Source of the DNA: Aphrocallistes beatrix
Lineage: Eukaryota; Porifera; Hexactinellida; Sceptrulophora; Aphrocallistidae
NCBI GenBank assembly: GCA_963281255.1
Contig: OY725500.1
Span: 1,426,001-1,490,000, forward strand
Direction of reading: 5' to 3'
Length of the DNA stretch: 64,000 nt
Shown here: positions 1-11,277 of the stretch, in pieces
Numbering within the stretch: position 1 is the first letter of the stretch
How the letters are laid out: every line of letters begins with the position of its first letter
Notes under the pieces: generated by a model
Told to the model about the DNA's origin: nothing
Seen by the model: only the letters and a program-made list of their open reading frames with translations
The model's database searches: none
Program-made: the position numbers and the translations under genes

Positions 1-56
1 CGTATATGGACTAACAATTAACTGAATCAAAGGAAGGAGCTGAAGGCCATTGAACA

Positions 57-430
57 CTAAGACATAATTACCCTAAAATCGTTAACCTTCAAATTCAGGA
101 TTGAAAATGTGATTGAGTTAGAATCAACTTCAGAGATGAGAATATTGTTCGAATCATCAATAATAGAAATGACAAATAACTTGCATTCCATACATCTAGA
201 AAAGACAATCTTCTGTGGAATGAGATTGTAGTCATACAAATGTATACAAATATTAAACTCATCCAGAATGAAACTGTATATTTTGACAGTTTCACATCAA
301 GAGGATGTTTGAGTTAATGAGCATCAAACTGAGATTTGAACTGAAGTTATACATAACGTATTCGGATACGATTGTTTTTATAATCACGAATGTAAAATCT
401 CCATTCGAATAGTGAAACATAAACATAGAC
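57..430 (-). pseudogene. Decayed fragment of a coiled-coil/NHL-repeat gene
   Basis: The complement matches, with many substitutions, the C-terminal NHL part of the intact gene at 5915-7204. The stretches around 235-410 and 6177-6360 can be aligned base for base by eye, including the segments for YDYNL and a D-(A/V)-D-S-NSI stretch. Stops and frame changes break the reading into pieces of about 60 residues, so this is a dead paralogue or partial duplication. Whether more of it lies left of the window cannot be seen. Confidence 0.7.
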
Positions 431-797
431 TATTTATCTAACTACCACCTAGGGTGTTAACAATTTACACCCAGAATGTGACGTAGTATCATTGCTAGAT
501 AAGTAGCATACTTAAGTATCTAACAAATCGATTATAATGAAGCACAAACATTATCAGACAAAAATCTCTTCTTACTCGTTACTCAGGATTTAGACCACAA
601 GAAGCAGCCAATTTTTGCTTGAAAGGGAGCTGGATGACCCATGATTTAAGTACCCCCTCCCCCCTAGTTAAAGCGCGGTTTTTGACTGGAAATGTGATCA
701 ATATCAATGGAGCTACAAAACTTGAGCTAAACACTGATAAGAAAATGCTATTATATTATTGTCACACCTGAAGAAAACTTTAGAAGGCATGCATATT
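431..797. other. Intergenic, no gene seen
   Basis: AT-rich sequence without a convincing ORF, repeat or RNA. A short C-rich run lies at about 652-664. Confidence 0.5.
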
Positions 798-1058
798 CAG
801 GCCTCTCAAGATCTCGTCGTGTGTTACACGATTTCGGGTAAAATGTCACGATCTCACGACAGACCCCCCAAATCTCACGACTTGTCTCAAAATATCACGA
901 CGCCTTTATCAAATCTCCGATTTGCGAACTCTCTAAGTTGAGAGCACTGATCTGATACGATTGTGTTTTACAAAGAATCACTTAAATAATGTCTCACAAC
1001 AGAATCGTGATATCTATGAAATCTCATGATTTCGAGGCCTCGCTGGTTGAGAACCCTG
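798..1058. mobile_element. Possible hAT-type MITE with repeated TCACGA motifs
   Basis: The ends read CAGGCCTCTCAAG and, inverted, CAGGGTTCTCAAC. The flanks share GCATAT (791-796 and 1059-1064), which could be an eroded 8-bp duplication. The body holds several copies of (A)TCTCACGAC or ATCACGA. Non-coding. The hAT assignment rests on the CAGG...TCTCAA ends only and is weak. Confidence 0.4.
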
Positions 1059-1150
1059 GCATATATGCTCTTGGAGTCCGATAATAAACCATCAATCTCC
1101 CTTTCTAGTACTAATGAGATGAAAAGATTGCATATAATGATAATATATAG

Positions 1151-1567
1151 GGGCATGCCTAATTTCCGGGACTGGACGGGACCATCCCGGAAAGTCTACT
1201 AGGTGCCTAATTTCCGGGACGGGTCCAAAGTACCTATTGATATATAGTCGAGCCGATTCAGTGTAATTGTGACACCGATTAATCCGTCAACCTCTTAAGA
1301 TCTAAATACAGTGATTTCGTATTATTATGGTTATATGGGGGGACCTCCGAGATGCGACAACAGAGATTTGGACAAGCATCTACTCCCAATGAGGTCGCAT
1401 CTCGGAGGTCCCCCCCATATAACCATAAAAATACGAAATCACTGTATTTAGATGTTGTACGTAGTTACTTAAGTGGTTAATGCGATTAATCGGTGTCACA
1501 ATTACACTGAATCGACTCGATTGTATCATTAGGGACTTTGGTCCCGTCCCGGAAATTAGCCATGCTC
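1151..1567. mobile_element. Foldback element with GGGACGGGAC-type ends (MULE-type MITE family)
   Basis: The termini GGGCATGCCTAATTTCC and (inverted) GAGCATGGCTAATTTCC match the element at 16673-16826. Subterminal copies of CTAATTTCCGGGAC lie at the left end. The middle is a nearly perfect inverted repeat: arms at about 1250-1350 and 1387-1515 share GACCTCCGAGATGCGAC and its complement. No target duplication is visible here; the superfamily is inferred from the 9-bp duplication of the relative at 16673. Confidence 0.75.
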
Positions 1568-1869
1568 AGTTTGTCTCATAACTATTTAGAACTTTATGTT
1601 ACATTTCAATCCATAGTCGATCTTACTATTTTGAGTTCAATAGCTAAGTAGACGTGAAGAAACTGCACGACTTACTCTCAGTGCCAGACGGTGTCTGTGA
1701 CAGAGTGTAAAGTGGTCGATTTCCTTTACGCACTGATAGGATAGAGAGGATTGGATAAGTATCGATTCTATCTATCTCTCCAATCTATACGATCTGATTT
1801 GGTAGGGTAGCTCTAATATAGCCTGGCTGTGTGTCGAGTATCCAGGAACCGAACAAGCCACGTCCCAAA

Positions 1870-3890
1870 CCAAAACTATCAAGAGTCTGATCGGGTTTCT
1901 AAATACAGGTTTCGTTGAAGAATTGGAAAATGATCCAAATAGCTACGGAGAGGAAACGAGCGAGGTTCGATTTGAAAATGTGTTAAAGTTGATATTAGAC
2001 GATAAAATAATCGAGAAAAATATAACAAATTTGTCAGAAATGCTCTGATCGTGGAACGTAACAACATCGCACTGAAACTTGCTCCATTTAAGAGAAGATT
2101 TGAAAATATGTCTGATCAAGAGTTCACCTCCAACTTCATGAAATGATTGACTCACATTGGAAAGCAAATAGTCGAATGGGAAACTTCCGTGAAAACCCAA
2201 TTCAGAGAAGTAAAACAGATACAAGGGAATGGTAAGGCTGTCAGCTTAGAGAAGGTTTACGTCGATCTGTTGATACTCAAGCAGGGACCGAGAAGTGTGA
2301 AGCTGAAAGATGATACGACGTACAATGAGATTGAATATTCGAGTAAAGTTGCAAATAAAGAAATTGAAGTTATTCCATAAACTTCACTGAGGAACTCTAA
2401 TCCTATGATCCGTCCAAGCCTGAAATATGGTGTTTCATCAGAAACCCCGATAGCGGGAAAGCATTCCTATGCAACCGAACTGCACAGAGATTCGGAAATA
2501 ATGAAGTATCCAGATTCTCCTACTCTCTGTGCACCCCCTGCCGGAAACAAGAGTGGCACGAGATGGAGTCATCACGTGTAGACAAAGGCTTCCCAATTAC
2601 CAGCGAATTCATTTGTCATTGGCTTTGCCTCGGTAGCAGTTGGACGACACAACCGGCGAAGCACATCACGGAGGCAGACGGAGAGGGACTGCTACTGATC
2701 ATAGACAGTCTGGACGATTTCGCTAAAGATAAAGATGTCCCCTTCAACAAAACTCTGCTCTTCCTCCTCGTAACCAGACAGAATCTGACACGGTCCTTCG
2801 TCCTACTGATCAGCAGGCCTGGCGCCTGGACAGACGTGTCAACTTCGCACCACCTCTACATCTCCTTCTTCCAGGTGTTAGGATTCTCTCCTGCACAGAG
2901 GGGCCTGTACTTCAAGAAACAATTCGAGAACACTCCCTTGTTAAAGCGGTGCACTGGTCTCCTCGATCGGTACATGAAATAATGATACGCGATAGAACCG
3001 ATCTCGTGCAGGCATTCCACAACGCCGCTATCCAGCTCACATATTTCGCTCACTTGTGGTAATTCACCGAATCCCATTCGGTTCAGCTGTCGCCGTATCA
3101 GATACAGTGTTAGCGCGTAGTAGAGTTGTGTCAGTGTGTGGATGCGAGCACCGTCATCACTTTTGAGCAGGGCAGCGAACGGGACGAGTTAACTGATAGA
3201 GACCAGTGCGTGGCCATGAGAGAGATGATCTCCATCAATGATAGGGAAATAAGGACTGTTGTCCGACGAGTCAACGAATGAGTTTATCTCCTCTACAAAC
3301 ACGTGACACCGCGCCCTATTCTCATCTATCAACTTCCGGAATGCGTCCAACTCAGGTTTGAAAATACAGATTTAATCAAATAGGAATTCACAGAAAAGTT
3401 TCTCCAGCTGAATGCCATGTTACTTGACTCTGAATCCATTCCGATATAGTATTTCAATTTTCAACTTGTGCAGACGTTTCCTGTCTAGATCAGTCTGTTT
3501 GTACATTGAGAGCGCAGTGACTCCCAACGAGTGGATCTGTTTTCTCGAATCCCTGCCACTTCTTCACCCCATCTATCTGATCTATGTGAATCCTGATTGC
3601 GTAACTCCGGAACAATTCTTCGATCTATTAGAGTCCTATGAATAATGCTCTTTGGATTGTGTAGTATTGGATTTATTTAGGTAGACTTGTACCTCAGTAA
3701 GCAACTGAAACTGAAAAAGTCTGCTGACCAATCAGATATCGACTTGTCAGAACTTAATATATAGTCACAGTAACACCTCTGAAATTGAAGTTCTATTTTC
3801 AGCTCTTTCCTCTGCCGCACGCATCAATGAGTTACACCTCTATCCCATTCCCACTGAATACCACCAACAGCTGTTCTCTCTGCTGTGACT
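1870..3890 (+). pseudogene. NLR-type (NACHT) immune receptor pseudogene with an inverted internal segment
   Basis: NLR proteins are cytosolic STAND NTPases that act in innate immune signalling. Visible parts in order: a helical N-terminal stretch (about 1875-2140, frame broken); a pre-NACHT linker with TTYNEIEYSSKVANKEIEVIP (2147-2380); a P-loop-like region with SGKAFLCNRTA (about 2450-2560), where the GKT/S motif is degraded; the NACHT core with Walker B LLLIIDSLDDF and sensor-like LLISRPGAWTD (2563-2982); and leucine-rich repeat-like pieces (about 3412-3645 and 3790-3890). Between about 2975 and 3360 the continuation (FAALLKSDDGARIHTLTQLY) reads on the other strand, so a segment has been flipped. 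Several frameshifts and stops make it non-functional. Sponges are known to carry large NLR sets, which fits the origin. Confidence 0.8.
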
Positions 3891-4128
3891 ACACTCTCTA
3901 ACCTCAGAGAAATAACATGGCGTCACCTCAATTAAGTAATAATAGGTTAAATTTAGAATATGTAAGTGGTGTCAGTTGGTACTCTGAATTTAGAACTACT
4001 AACTATTGACATAGCCTACTATGGCCTACTATAAAGGCTTCACATGACTTACGGATTTTAGACTAGGGATGCGGTAGAAGATGGTTGAACTAATACACGA
4101 GCTGCCTTAATTAATAAGATGATATTAT

Positions 4129-4244
4129 CCCTGGCACGTCCTGGAATGTTGAAGTGAAAATGAAAGTTAATTGAAAGTAAACTGAAAGTGAAAATGAAAG
4201 TGGGTCATTTCTATTTATACCTTTGACCCCAAGTATTCCCAGGG
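4129..4244. mobile_element. Short piggyBac-type MITE with GAAA-rich body
   Basis: About 116 bp with CCCTGG/CCAGGG ends and a body of repeated GAAAGT/GAAAAT words, followed by a block reading CATTTCTATTTATACC. A second copy at 34142-34258 is flanked by TTAA on both sides. Here the flanks TTAT and TTTT are eroded. Confidence 0.6.
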
Positions 4245-4325
4245 TTTTAAATAGTTAACCAAGCAGATTAGAGCTGGAAACAAGTGTATAATAGTTATAG
4301 TTCAGTTCTATTATAGGAGATACCC

Positions 4326-4669
4326 AGGGCATTAGGATCATGTGATCATTGATCACTCGATCATGATGTCGATCTTATTTCGACGATCGGCAATCTTTTT
4401 GAATGGTCGGATGGAAGATCGCGATATTTTTTTAGCCCGATCATTTTTGGAAATTTGTATTGTCTTATCTCCTCATCATCATTAAATTATTCTATTTATT
4501 TATGCTGACCAATTTGAGCCTTCTTCCAGTCCTAAAAGATGAACTTATTCTGATAGCTTAATTGGTATTTCGATTTTAGTTATAAAAATGATGTGTCCAG
4601 CACACAAACGATCGAAAAATGATTGAGATCGGGATCGCGATCTTCTTTTTCACGATCGACTAATGCCCT
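4326..4669. mobile_element. GATC-rich MULE-type MITE with 9-10-bp target duplication
   Basis: Inverted ends AGGGCATTAG and CTAATGCCCT are flanked by GGAGATACCC (4316-4325) and AGAGATACCC (4670-4679), a 10-bp duplication with one mismatch. The ends are unusually dense in GATC and CGATCG. Non-coding. A 9-10-bp duplication is typical of Mutator-like elements. Confidence 0.7.
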
Positions 4670-4679
4670 AGAGATACCC

Positions 4680-5268
4680 TATTGGCGTGGACGATGCGCG
4701 ACGTGCGTCCTGTCCTTCTTGAAAAGCTCTAAATGTTTTCTGAAGCATTCGGGTCCCGTGCAGCCTCTAGTCTGAGACGGACCGGGGAACATTAAGATAC
4801 CCCCCTCTCACGCCAAATTTGGATCGGGGGACCAGATTTGGCGCCAAAACTCCACCTCAGGGTGCGCAGAAATCGGCACTGCACTACCGCGAAACCATCT
4901 TGGACATCTCTGCCTCTGCCTCGGACCAATTTTTCGTGGCACCCCATTCCTCAGTTATAGCCCTGATAGTCAATCTCCATTAAGTGGTAGGTTGATTGTA
5001 TCTTAATTCAAACAGTTTTCCCACTATCAAATTTCTAAAAAATATAAATCCAGAATGTTTATAGCAATAATTTAGGAATCCCTTTCTGAAATTGAAAAAA
5101 ATTGTAGGATTCCCACTTAAAATTTGATTTTAATGGTGTAATTTATTGTTATCCTAAAGGCGTCCTAATATAGAAGTAGGTTTCTATGAAAATGACAAAT
5201 GTTTTATTGAACACCGTGATTAGTTGTTAGTAATCATTTGAAATTCGGCAATACTCAGTTGTTCTACT
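4680..5268. other. Intergenic, no gene seen
   Basis: GC-richer first half (4680-4960), AT-rich second half. No ORF of note and no recognised repeat. Confidence 0.5.
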
Positions 5269-5470
5269 CATAGGCGCCAAGTTTTGGAAAATAGAATAAA
5301 ACCTGGGCGGAGCCAAAAGAGCGAGCGATAATTTTTTAGATCTTAGATGCTCAATTAACATAATTTTGGGGTTTAGTTGTAACCTATAAGTCTGTGTGGA
5401 GTCCTGACATACCACAGCTTCCTCCACTCCTCCATTGCCCAGCACCACGGCCCGTTACGTGCGCTATGTA
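5269..5470. mobile_element. Possible MITE with CATAGGCGCC end
   Basis: Starts with CATAGGCGCCAAG and ends near GTGCGCTATG. A related GGCGCC/CATAGGCG end style and a shared CCTCCACTCCTCCATTGCC-like block recur near 23360. No clear target duplication. Confidence 0.4.
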
Positions 5471-5561
5471 TTTCAAACTAATTTTGTAATCATTAAGATT
5501 TAAAACCTATAAAAGTCCCTAATCTTCGACATGTATATTTTACTTACAGGATTAGGAGATA

Positions 5562-5697
5562 CAGTGGATGCCAGTTTAAGAACACCGTTGGGAACTCATA
5601 TAATGTTTATAACCGGCATAAATTATATGGGGTATATGTCAACCGTTTTCTAGTAGAATGTTCTCATAACCGGTGTTCTTAAATCCGGCATCTACTG
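5562..5697. mobile_element. pogo/Tigger-type MITE, TA target
   Basis: 136 bp between two TA dinucleotides (5560-5561, 5698-5699), with inverted ends CAGTGGATGCC and GGCATCTACTG extended by TTTAAGAACACCG on both sides. Non-coding. The CAGTGGA start and TA duplication are those of pogo-like elements. Confidence 0.75.
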
Positions 5698-5914
5698 TAT
5701 GTATAGCAATATATACTTGTATTAATATATAATCGACAAATTAAAGTAAAATGAGAGTAGAATTAGAATAGAATACAAACTGAGAAGCAAAAACCTATTG
5801 GATAAGAAAAAGAAATTATTATTAAAGGCAAGAATGCAAACAACTAAATTATATTTTTTGGTCAATGAGTATTCACTGTGAATAGGAGAGGAAGAAAACA
5901 GGGGTAGCAAAATT

Positions 5915-7204
5915 CTAAAATATCTGAAGACAATCTTTGGCACTTTGATTGACTACTATAACTCTTCCTTGATTGTCTAGAACAACTCCCATAGGTTGTG
6001 TAGAAGTTTTTATCTTGTGAAATACTCCAAATTCAGGATTAAAAATATGAATGGAGTTAGAATCAGCATCAGAAATGAGAACGTTATTAAAAATATCAAT
6101 AAAGAAATACCAAGGATTAACAACTTTCATTCCTTTTCCTCTAGAGATGACACTCTTCTGTAGAATGAGATTGTAGTCATACAAATGTATACAAGGGTTA
6201 GACTCATCTAGAATAAAAATGTACTCTTTTGACAGTTTCACTCCACGAGGATGTTTGAGTTTATCATCACCAAATTGAGATTTGAATCGAAATTCTCTAG
6301 AAAGTATTTGAATACGATTGTTATCACAGTCACAAATGTAAATATCTCCATTCGAGTCATCACAAGCAAGACCACGCAGAAAATTAAATTCGATCCCACC
6401 CTTCCCATATTCCCCAATTTTAGAAATAAAATTACCATTCAGTAGATAATTAAGAATGAAACAGTTCCCAAGTTCAATATTAGAGATCAGGATTCTATCT
6501 CCACTAATAACTAAACCTGTAGGATGTAACATCTTTCCTTCACCATCACTATCTCCAAATTTAAATAAGATCTTTCCAGAGCTATCAAATACTTTCACAC
6601 AGTGATTATTATTATCTGCGACATAAATGTTATCTGTTTTAATATCAATTGTGACTCCTCGTGGATAGTTCAGCTGTTCCACTCCATTCCCTTTCTTACA
6701 AAAACTCATTACAGGATGTACCTTACTCTTATAGTCAACAAAATTCCCTACATTTTCCACTTTATAATTAATATTTGTTCCCTTTTCAACCAACTTACCA
6801 AAATCGTTCAATTCCGCAAGCATTAAGTTGTTCTCGCAAACAAAATGGACCATTTTAGGTTCTTCTGGAAACTTAATGGACTTTATTTCGTTCTCTGTTT
6901 GTTTTATCACATTTTCGTGGAATCCTTTGACTGGAGATTTTTGCAATTGCTCTTCTAAAAACTCCTTTGATTGTTCGAGGGTTTTCTTGCTATTTTTCTG
7001 CTTTTCAAATTCATCTCGATAAGAGTGATAAGATGCTAGAATGGTATCCAACTCTTTCAATAGTTTACATTCTCTAGCTTTCACACTCTCAATCAATTCG
7101 AAAAATTTATGTTTGATTTGCTCTCTAACTCTCCTCAGTTCCAATAGGAAATTAGCTTTTCCACGATCTGGTGGAGTAGGATTAGCTGTAGCCATTAATT
7201 TCAA
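5915..7204 (-). CDS. Coiled-coil/NHL-repeat protein (TRIM-NHL-like, no RING or B-box)
   Basis: An intact single-exon frame of 429 residues. Residues about 15-110 are charged and heptad-like (coiled coil of the BBC type). From about residue 170 to the end there are six NHL-type blades, for example YPRGVTIDIKTDNIYVADNN and LRGLACDDSNGDIYICDCDN, ending in MGVVLDNQGRVIVVNQS. Six blades would close one beta-propeller, the part that binds RNA or protein in TRIM-NHL proteins. RING and B-box fingers are absent, so ubiquitin ligase activity is unlikely from this product alone. A second in-frame Met four codons in (MATANP) is an equally good start. A decayed paralogue lies at 57-430. This is the only clearly undamaged host gene here. 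Confidence 0.88.
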   Translation of the reverse strand: MKLMATANPTPPDRGKANFLLELRRVREQIKHKFFELIESVKARECKLLKELDTILASYHSYRDEFEKQKNSKKTLEQSKEFLEEQLQKSPVKGFHENVIKQTENEIKSIKFPEEPKMVHFVCENNLMLAELNDFGKLVEKGTNINYKVENVGNFVDYKSKVHPVMSFCKKGNGVEQLNYPRGVTIDIKTDNIYVADNNNHCVKVFDSSGKILFKFGDSDGEGKMLHPTGLVISGDRILISNIELGNCFILNYLLNGNFISKIGEYGKGGIEFNFLRGLACDDSNGDIYICDCDNNRIQILSREFRFKSQFGDDKLKHPRGVKLSKEYIFILDESNPCIHLYDYNLILQKSVISRGKGMKVVNPWYFFIDIFNNVLISDADSNSIHIFNPEFGVFHKIKTSTQPMGVVLDNQGRVIVVNQSAKDCLQIF

Positions 7205-7494
7205 TCTAAATTAATTTTAATGAAATAGTATAGAATATATGTATTTATTTAACAATAAAAAGCTCTTATTCTCAATGAGATAGTCAGTATATATTTCTTG
7301 TTAAAATTAATCATAAAAGTATCACCTTACATCGCTACTCAATGAAATAGGTAAACTGCAACTAACTCATTTACATAATATTTTACTTTAACAACAGATT
7401 TATCTTGATTTTTTAGTAACTGGAGCGTCATGAGTATAAAGCGTAGCGGACCTCCCACGAGCTAGCAACTATAGTGTATAGTCATAGGTCTAGA
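7205..7494. other. Upstream flank of the NHL gene
   Basis: AT-rich; presumably holds the 5' UTR and promoter of the NHL gene on the minus strand. No specific motif is claimed. Confidence 0.35.
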
Positions 7495-7499
7495 CCAGT

Positions 7500-8785
7500 G
7501 TGGGCAACCTTAATCCTTAAGGGGGCCACAATTGGGGCCCGCGAGGGGTCTCACAGGTCCCAAATCTGTCAGCCCTTGTTACGGTCACATCACCATGGCC
7601 ATAGCAAGAACTGACATTAGAAACCTATATGGTAGCAATGTAATAACTAACAAGCATGCTTCGCTTGCTTGCGCTGCGCGGCTTGCGGACACTGCGTGTC
7701 CGCAGAGTCACCCTGCGGGCGCCTGGGGTTACTCAATCTAACATATTTTGGGAATTTTTTCCTGTATATAAATATTTTAAACAAAGGTCAACGAAAAATT
7801 TCTCATATGGATCCGAAAATATAATATTCTAAACCTACAGCACTAAAAACCCCATGTCAACCGTTGGAAGCTAGTCTCTAGCCCATTTTTGTAATTTGTT
7901 TACTTTATGTATCTATTGTAAACAAAAGTAAACAAATTGATCATCAAATTTACTCGAAAATGTGATATTCGAAATCTACACCCCTGAAAACCCCATGTCA
8001 ACTGTTGAAAGCAAGTTTCTAGCATATTTTTGAGATTTGTTTACTTTATGTACTATTGTAAACAAAAGTAAACAATAATTTATCATATAGATCTGAAAAT
8101 ATGATATTCGAAATCTACACCCCTAAAATCCCATGTCACCCGTTGGAAGCTAGTCTCTAGCATTATTTTCAAAATTCATCAAATGGTGTGAGAATATGTA
8201 TATAAAGGTGTGAAAATATGCAGATAATCTTTTTTATTGCCATACACTATAATACATTTAAGATATCAAACATAAGTTGTGGCATTGAAGTATTTAATAA
8301 CAATGACGATCTATTGTAGTGTCGTACTTGTACAATGATTTCTATTGTGATAGTGTAACCATTTCTTTAGTATAGAAAAGGTGTGAAAAATTGTTTTCCA
8401 ATTTTTTTGCAGATATGTGAAAATTTCGCTTAGATCTTAGAACTTAATCGTAGTCATATCATTTGACACCTACATGCCAATTTTCACATCTCTATGACTT
8501 CTCAATTCTTCAATCAATTCGTACAAACACAAAAAAAATCCTAGCATTTTAATATACGTATAAGATATTATATTTATAAATGCAAAAATAACTAAGTAAA
8601 ATAAATTGAATCATTAATAATGATTATAGAAAATATATTGATATTCAGCATCAATTTCACACCAAAATTAGGCGGGCCCATTTTGAATTACAATCACTAA
8701 CACCTGGGCCCCATAATAGAGTGTTTGAAAAGAGTCGCGGGCCATCAAATTTAGTCTCGCGGGCCCCAGTTTGCCCACCGCTGGG
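7500..8785. mobile_element. hAT-type MITE split by a Helitron-like insertion
   Basis: Ends are CAGTGTGGGCAACC and (inverted) CAGCGGTGGGCAAAC followed by GGGGCCCGCG; both halves carry GGGCCC-rich subterminal blocks. The CAG...GGGCAA style is that of hAT elements. A clean 8-bp duplication is not seen (flanks GTCTAGAC and GGCCATGG). The D2 element at 7651-8565 sits inside. Confidence 0.6.
7651..8565 (-). mobile_element. Helitron-like element, family D2
   Basis: Read on the minus strand it begins TCTTATACGTATATTAAAA, contains CCGAATTGATTGAAGAATTG-type sequence, and ends with GC-rich hairpins and GCATGCTTG. The flanking bases are A (7650) and T (8566) with no target duplication. Three direct repeats of about 128 bp (TTGACATGGGGTTTT...GTTTACTTTTGTTTAC) fill the middle. 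No Rep/helicase coding, so non-autonomous. Confidence 0.75.
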
Positions 8786-9399
8786 CCATGGTATCATCAA
8801 AATTGATAAAAAAATGGAGAAAATCAGGTTTGAAAATCGCATAACTCACATTCCACACATAGTTGAGGTAAGGAAACTTGACCAAGGGACTCCAAAAATA
8901 TGACTTCCTATTTAACAATAACAAGCGAACTTCGCTTGCTTGCGCTGTGCGGGTGGCAGACACTTTGTGTCCGCCGGAGACGCCCTTTGGGCGCCTGGGG
9001 TCACATTGATTAATTGTAAGGGAAAGAACATCCCTAAATACGTCTGTCCTACTGTTATTATCGATATCGCACGAAAAATCACCAAATTTGTCAATTTTTT
9101 AAATTTTGATGCGTAATGATGACGTCATAACAGTGATGATAGTTGCATCATATGTGAGGTATATTAATATACACATTTTATTAAAATCTAAGCCTCTATC
9201 ACCTAGAATGGCTGAGTTATGGTCGAAAAACTGAAATTTCTGATTATAAAAAAGGTGACAATGACGTCATAATTCCATGATGAGTCGATATTTTCGTCTG
9301 AGCTCAGAACTTAGTGGAGCCATAGCCAAAATACTTCCACATGCCAAAAATTATCTTTCTGTGCCCGGCAGTTTCTTCAATCAATTCGTTAGATATATA

Positions 9400-9583
9400 C
9401 AGTCGACTCCACTTAATAGGGTCACATCGGTCAGAGGATATTTTGACCCGATTAAGCGGAGAACTCTATTAACCGAAACTATTTTTGTATTAACCTCTAT
9501 GTGTGAGAGCTATTCCGGTCCTGCCAAAAGTGGCCCGATTAAGCGGCTGACCCATTTAAACAGTGGCCCTATTAAGCGGAGTC

Positions 9584-9587
<4 letters not shown>
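9400..9587. mobile_element. TA-target MITE (CAGTCGACTCC ends)
   Basis: Inverted ends CAGTCGACTCC and GGAGTCGACT, extended by CTTAATAGGG and CCCTATTAAG, inside a TA tract. Internal GATTAAGCGG words repeat. Non-coding; pogo/Tc1-type by end style. Confidence 0.65.
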
Positions 9588-9619
<32 letters not shown>

Positions 9620-9630
9620 GTATATATATA

Positions 9631-10106
9631 CACTAACCGGACAAAAGTATTTGTATACTATATTCTTCCCCATACAAATAGTACTAAATTGATCTTTTCA
9701 TATAGGGAAAAGTATTCAAACTCTAAGAGCTATTAAGAGTCTGATTTAAGATTCGAAATCTTTACATTCGAATTAGTAATAGTTGAAGATTTCTAACAAA
9801 TGGCCAACCCAATGAGTAAAATTATCAACCTGTGGCACAAGGGGTAGTACATCACCATCATGTATAGTGATAAAAACGGACATATGTAGCACAAGGTGGC
9901 AGTGATTGATAATTTGAAATAATTGGGAATTAGTAATTGATTAGAAATATCCTACAATAACTAATTCGAATGCAAAGATTTCGAATTTGAACCCGATTAG
10001 TTGTATCACTTACCGTTTCGGAGTTTTAATCTTCATGAATAGACCCATTTTAGTATTAAATGCATGTAAGATAATGAAGTGTGCAAATACTTTTGTCCGG
10101 ATAGTG
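9631..10106. mobile_element. Tc1/mariner-type MITE, diverged member of the ACAAAAGTATT family
   Basis: Ends CACTAACCGGACAAAAG and CTTTTGTCCGGATAGTG flanked by TA. Long imperfect inverted arms make it a foldback of 476 bp. No coding potential. Confidence 0.75.
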
Positions 10107-10126
10107 TATATAAATATATATATATA

Positions 10127-10591
10127 CACTGCCTGAACAAAAGTATTCGTACATCCCATAATTCCCCATACAAATAGTTATAATACTGATTTATTTAGCG
10201 TTTCAAGAATATTTAATTTGTGAGAGATACACTTAATTTGACTTCAAATTCGAATTCTCCACATTCAAATTACTCACTTTATAAGTTTTCAACTTAATTA
10301 CTCTTCTATAAAAGATTAAGTATTTTCAGCATTTGCTTTCCTATGCCACATGTCGCGAGTGATCACCATTGTATATGATGGCATTGGTGGTATGAGGTGG
10401 CACAGTCTGAAAGTTTTTAACCTTGTGGGAGTGTAAACAAGTTGAAAGATTAAAAAGTGAGTAATTCGAATTTGAAGTTAAATTAAGCGTATCTCTTACC
10501 AATTAAATACCTTGACTCGCTAAATACATCAGTATTATAACTATTTGTATGGGGAATTATGGGGTGTACGAATACCTTTGTTCAGGCAGTG
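10127..10591. mobile_element. Tc1/mariner-type foldback MITE (CACTGCCTGAACAAAAG ends)
   Basis: 465 bp between TA dinucleotides. The inverted ends CACTGCCTGAACAAAAGTA / ...TTCAGGCAGTG extend imperfectly over about 180 bp. Further copies are at 18814-19287 and 60132-60587. Confidence 0.85.
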
Positions 10592-10602
10592 TATATATAT
10601 AT

Positions 10603-10667
<65 letters not shown>

Positions 10668-10676
10668 GTATATATA
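10592..10676. repeat. Microsatellite (TA)n-(CT)n-(TA)n
   Basis: Alternating TA, then TCTC, then TA runs. This is the remainder of the TA tract of the D1 Helitron-like element. Confidence 0.9.
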
Positions 10677-10807
10677 CATTAATCGAGTTTTAATAGTAAG
10701 GATACATTTCCCATGCCTAACCTGAGCGGATTATGAGATATCAATAATTATTACACAATGGACTCGAGATTGAATACCTAGTCCTTACTTAAAGGAGTCT
10801 AAGGCGC

Positions 10808-10903
10808 CGAACCCGGGGGGGCTGGGGGGGCTCGAGCCCCCCTGGATCCGAAGATGGCCCATAGACGCAATACAAATTTTAGAAGTTCGGCGCCCCTGGT
10901 TGT
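10808..10903. mobile_element. Very short GC-rich MITE
   Basis: About 96 bp with inverted ends GGCGCCGAAC and GTTCGGCGCC and an inner GGGGGGCTCGAGCCCCCC palindrome. The block GATCCGAAGATGGCCCATAGA recurs, inverted and diverged, at about 23290-23325. Confidence 0.65.
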
Positions 10904-11277
10904 AGTTAACATAAACTCGGTTAATGAGTTGAATACCTAGGGCAGTAATGGGTAGGTACTAATACGCCATGGACGCCATGACAAAGACATCAATGTATAA
11001 TGTTAATATTGTTAATCAGTTATTGTGGAAGACTCATTGCAATTGTACAGTGTTATGTTTCGGTGAACTCATAAAATTACATTACGTAAAAAAACTACAA
11101 AGAAAAAGGTGTGAGAGAATAGAAAAAGTTTTGTTACTAATGCATGGAGTGGGACACTGGAAAAGTGTATACTATGTATATTGAAATTTGAATCTAAACT
11201 TTTGATTTTGGAAATCTACCAAATCAGCAAGATTGCGTAACATTTTGTGATTTTATTCTTGATTATACAGGGTGGCT
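10904..11277. other. Intergenic with a short unassigned ORF
   Basis: A 71-codon frame on the plus strand (10969-11184) has no recognised domain and no splice context. It is probably chance. Confidence 0.4.

Larger units (their letters stand above)
8922..10702 (-). mobile_element. Helitron-like element, family D1, with three MITEs in its TA tract
   Basis: The 3' end (8922, CAAGCGAACTTCGC on the plus strand) carries stacked GC hairpins (GACACTTTGTGTC, GGCGCCCTTTGGGCGCC-like). The 5' end is TCCTTACTATTAAAAC at 10702. Flanks are A and T. The body has two perfect TGACGTCA sites (9120-9127, 9262-9269). The TA-rich stretch near its 5' end has received the elements at 9400, 9631 and 10127. Confidence 0.75.

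Noticed and set aside
8922..9010. Bacterial-style terminators (GC hairpins)
   Set aside because: The hairpins are the 3' ends of Helitron-like elements and recur with them.
9277..9636. 119-codon ORF ending in IYIYIYIY
   Set aside because: It crosses D1, a MITE and a TA microsatellite. Not a gene.
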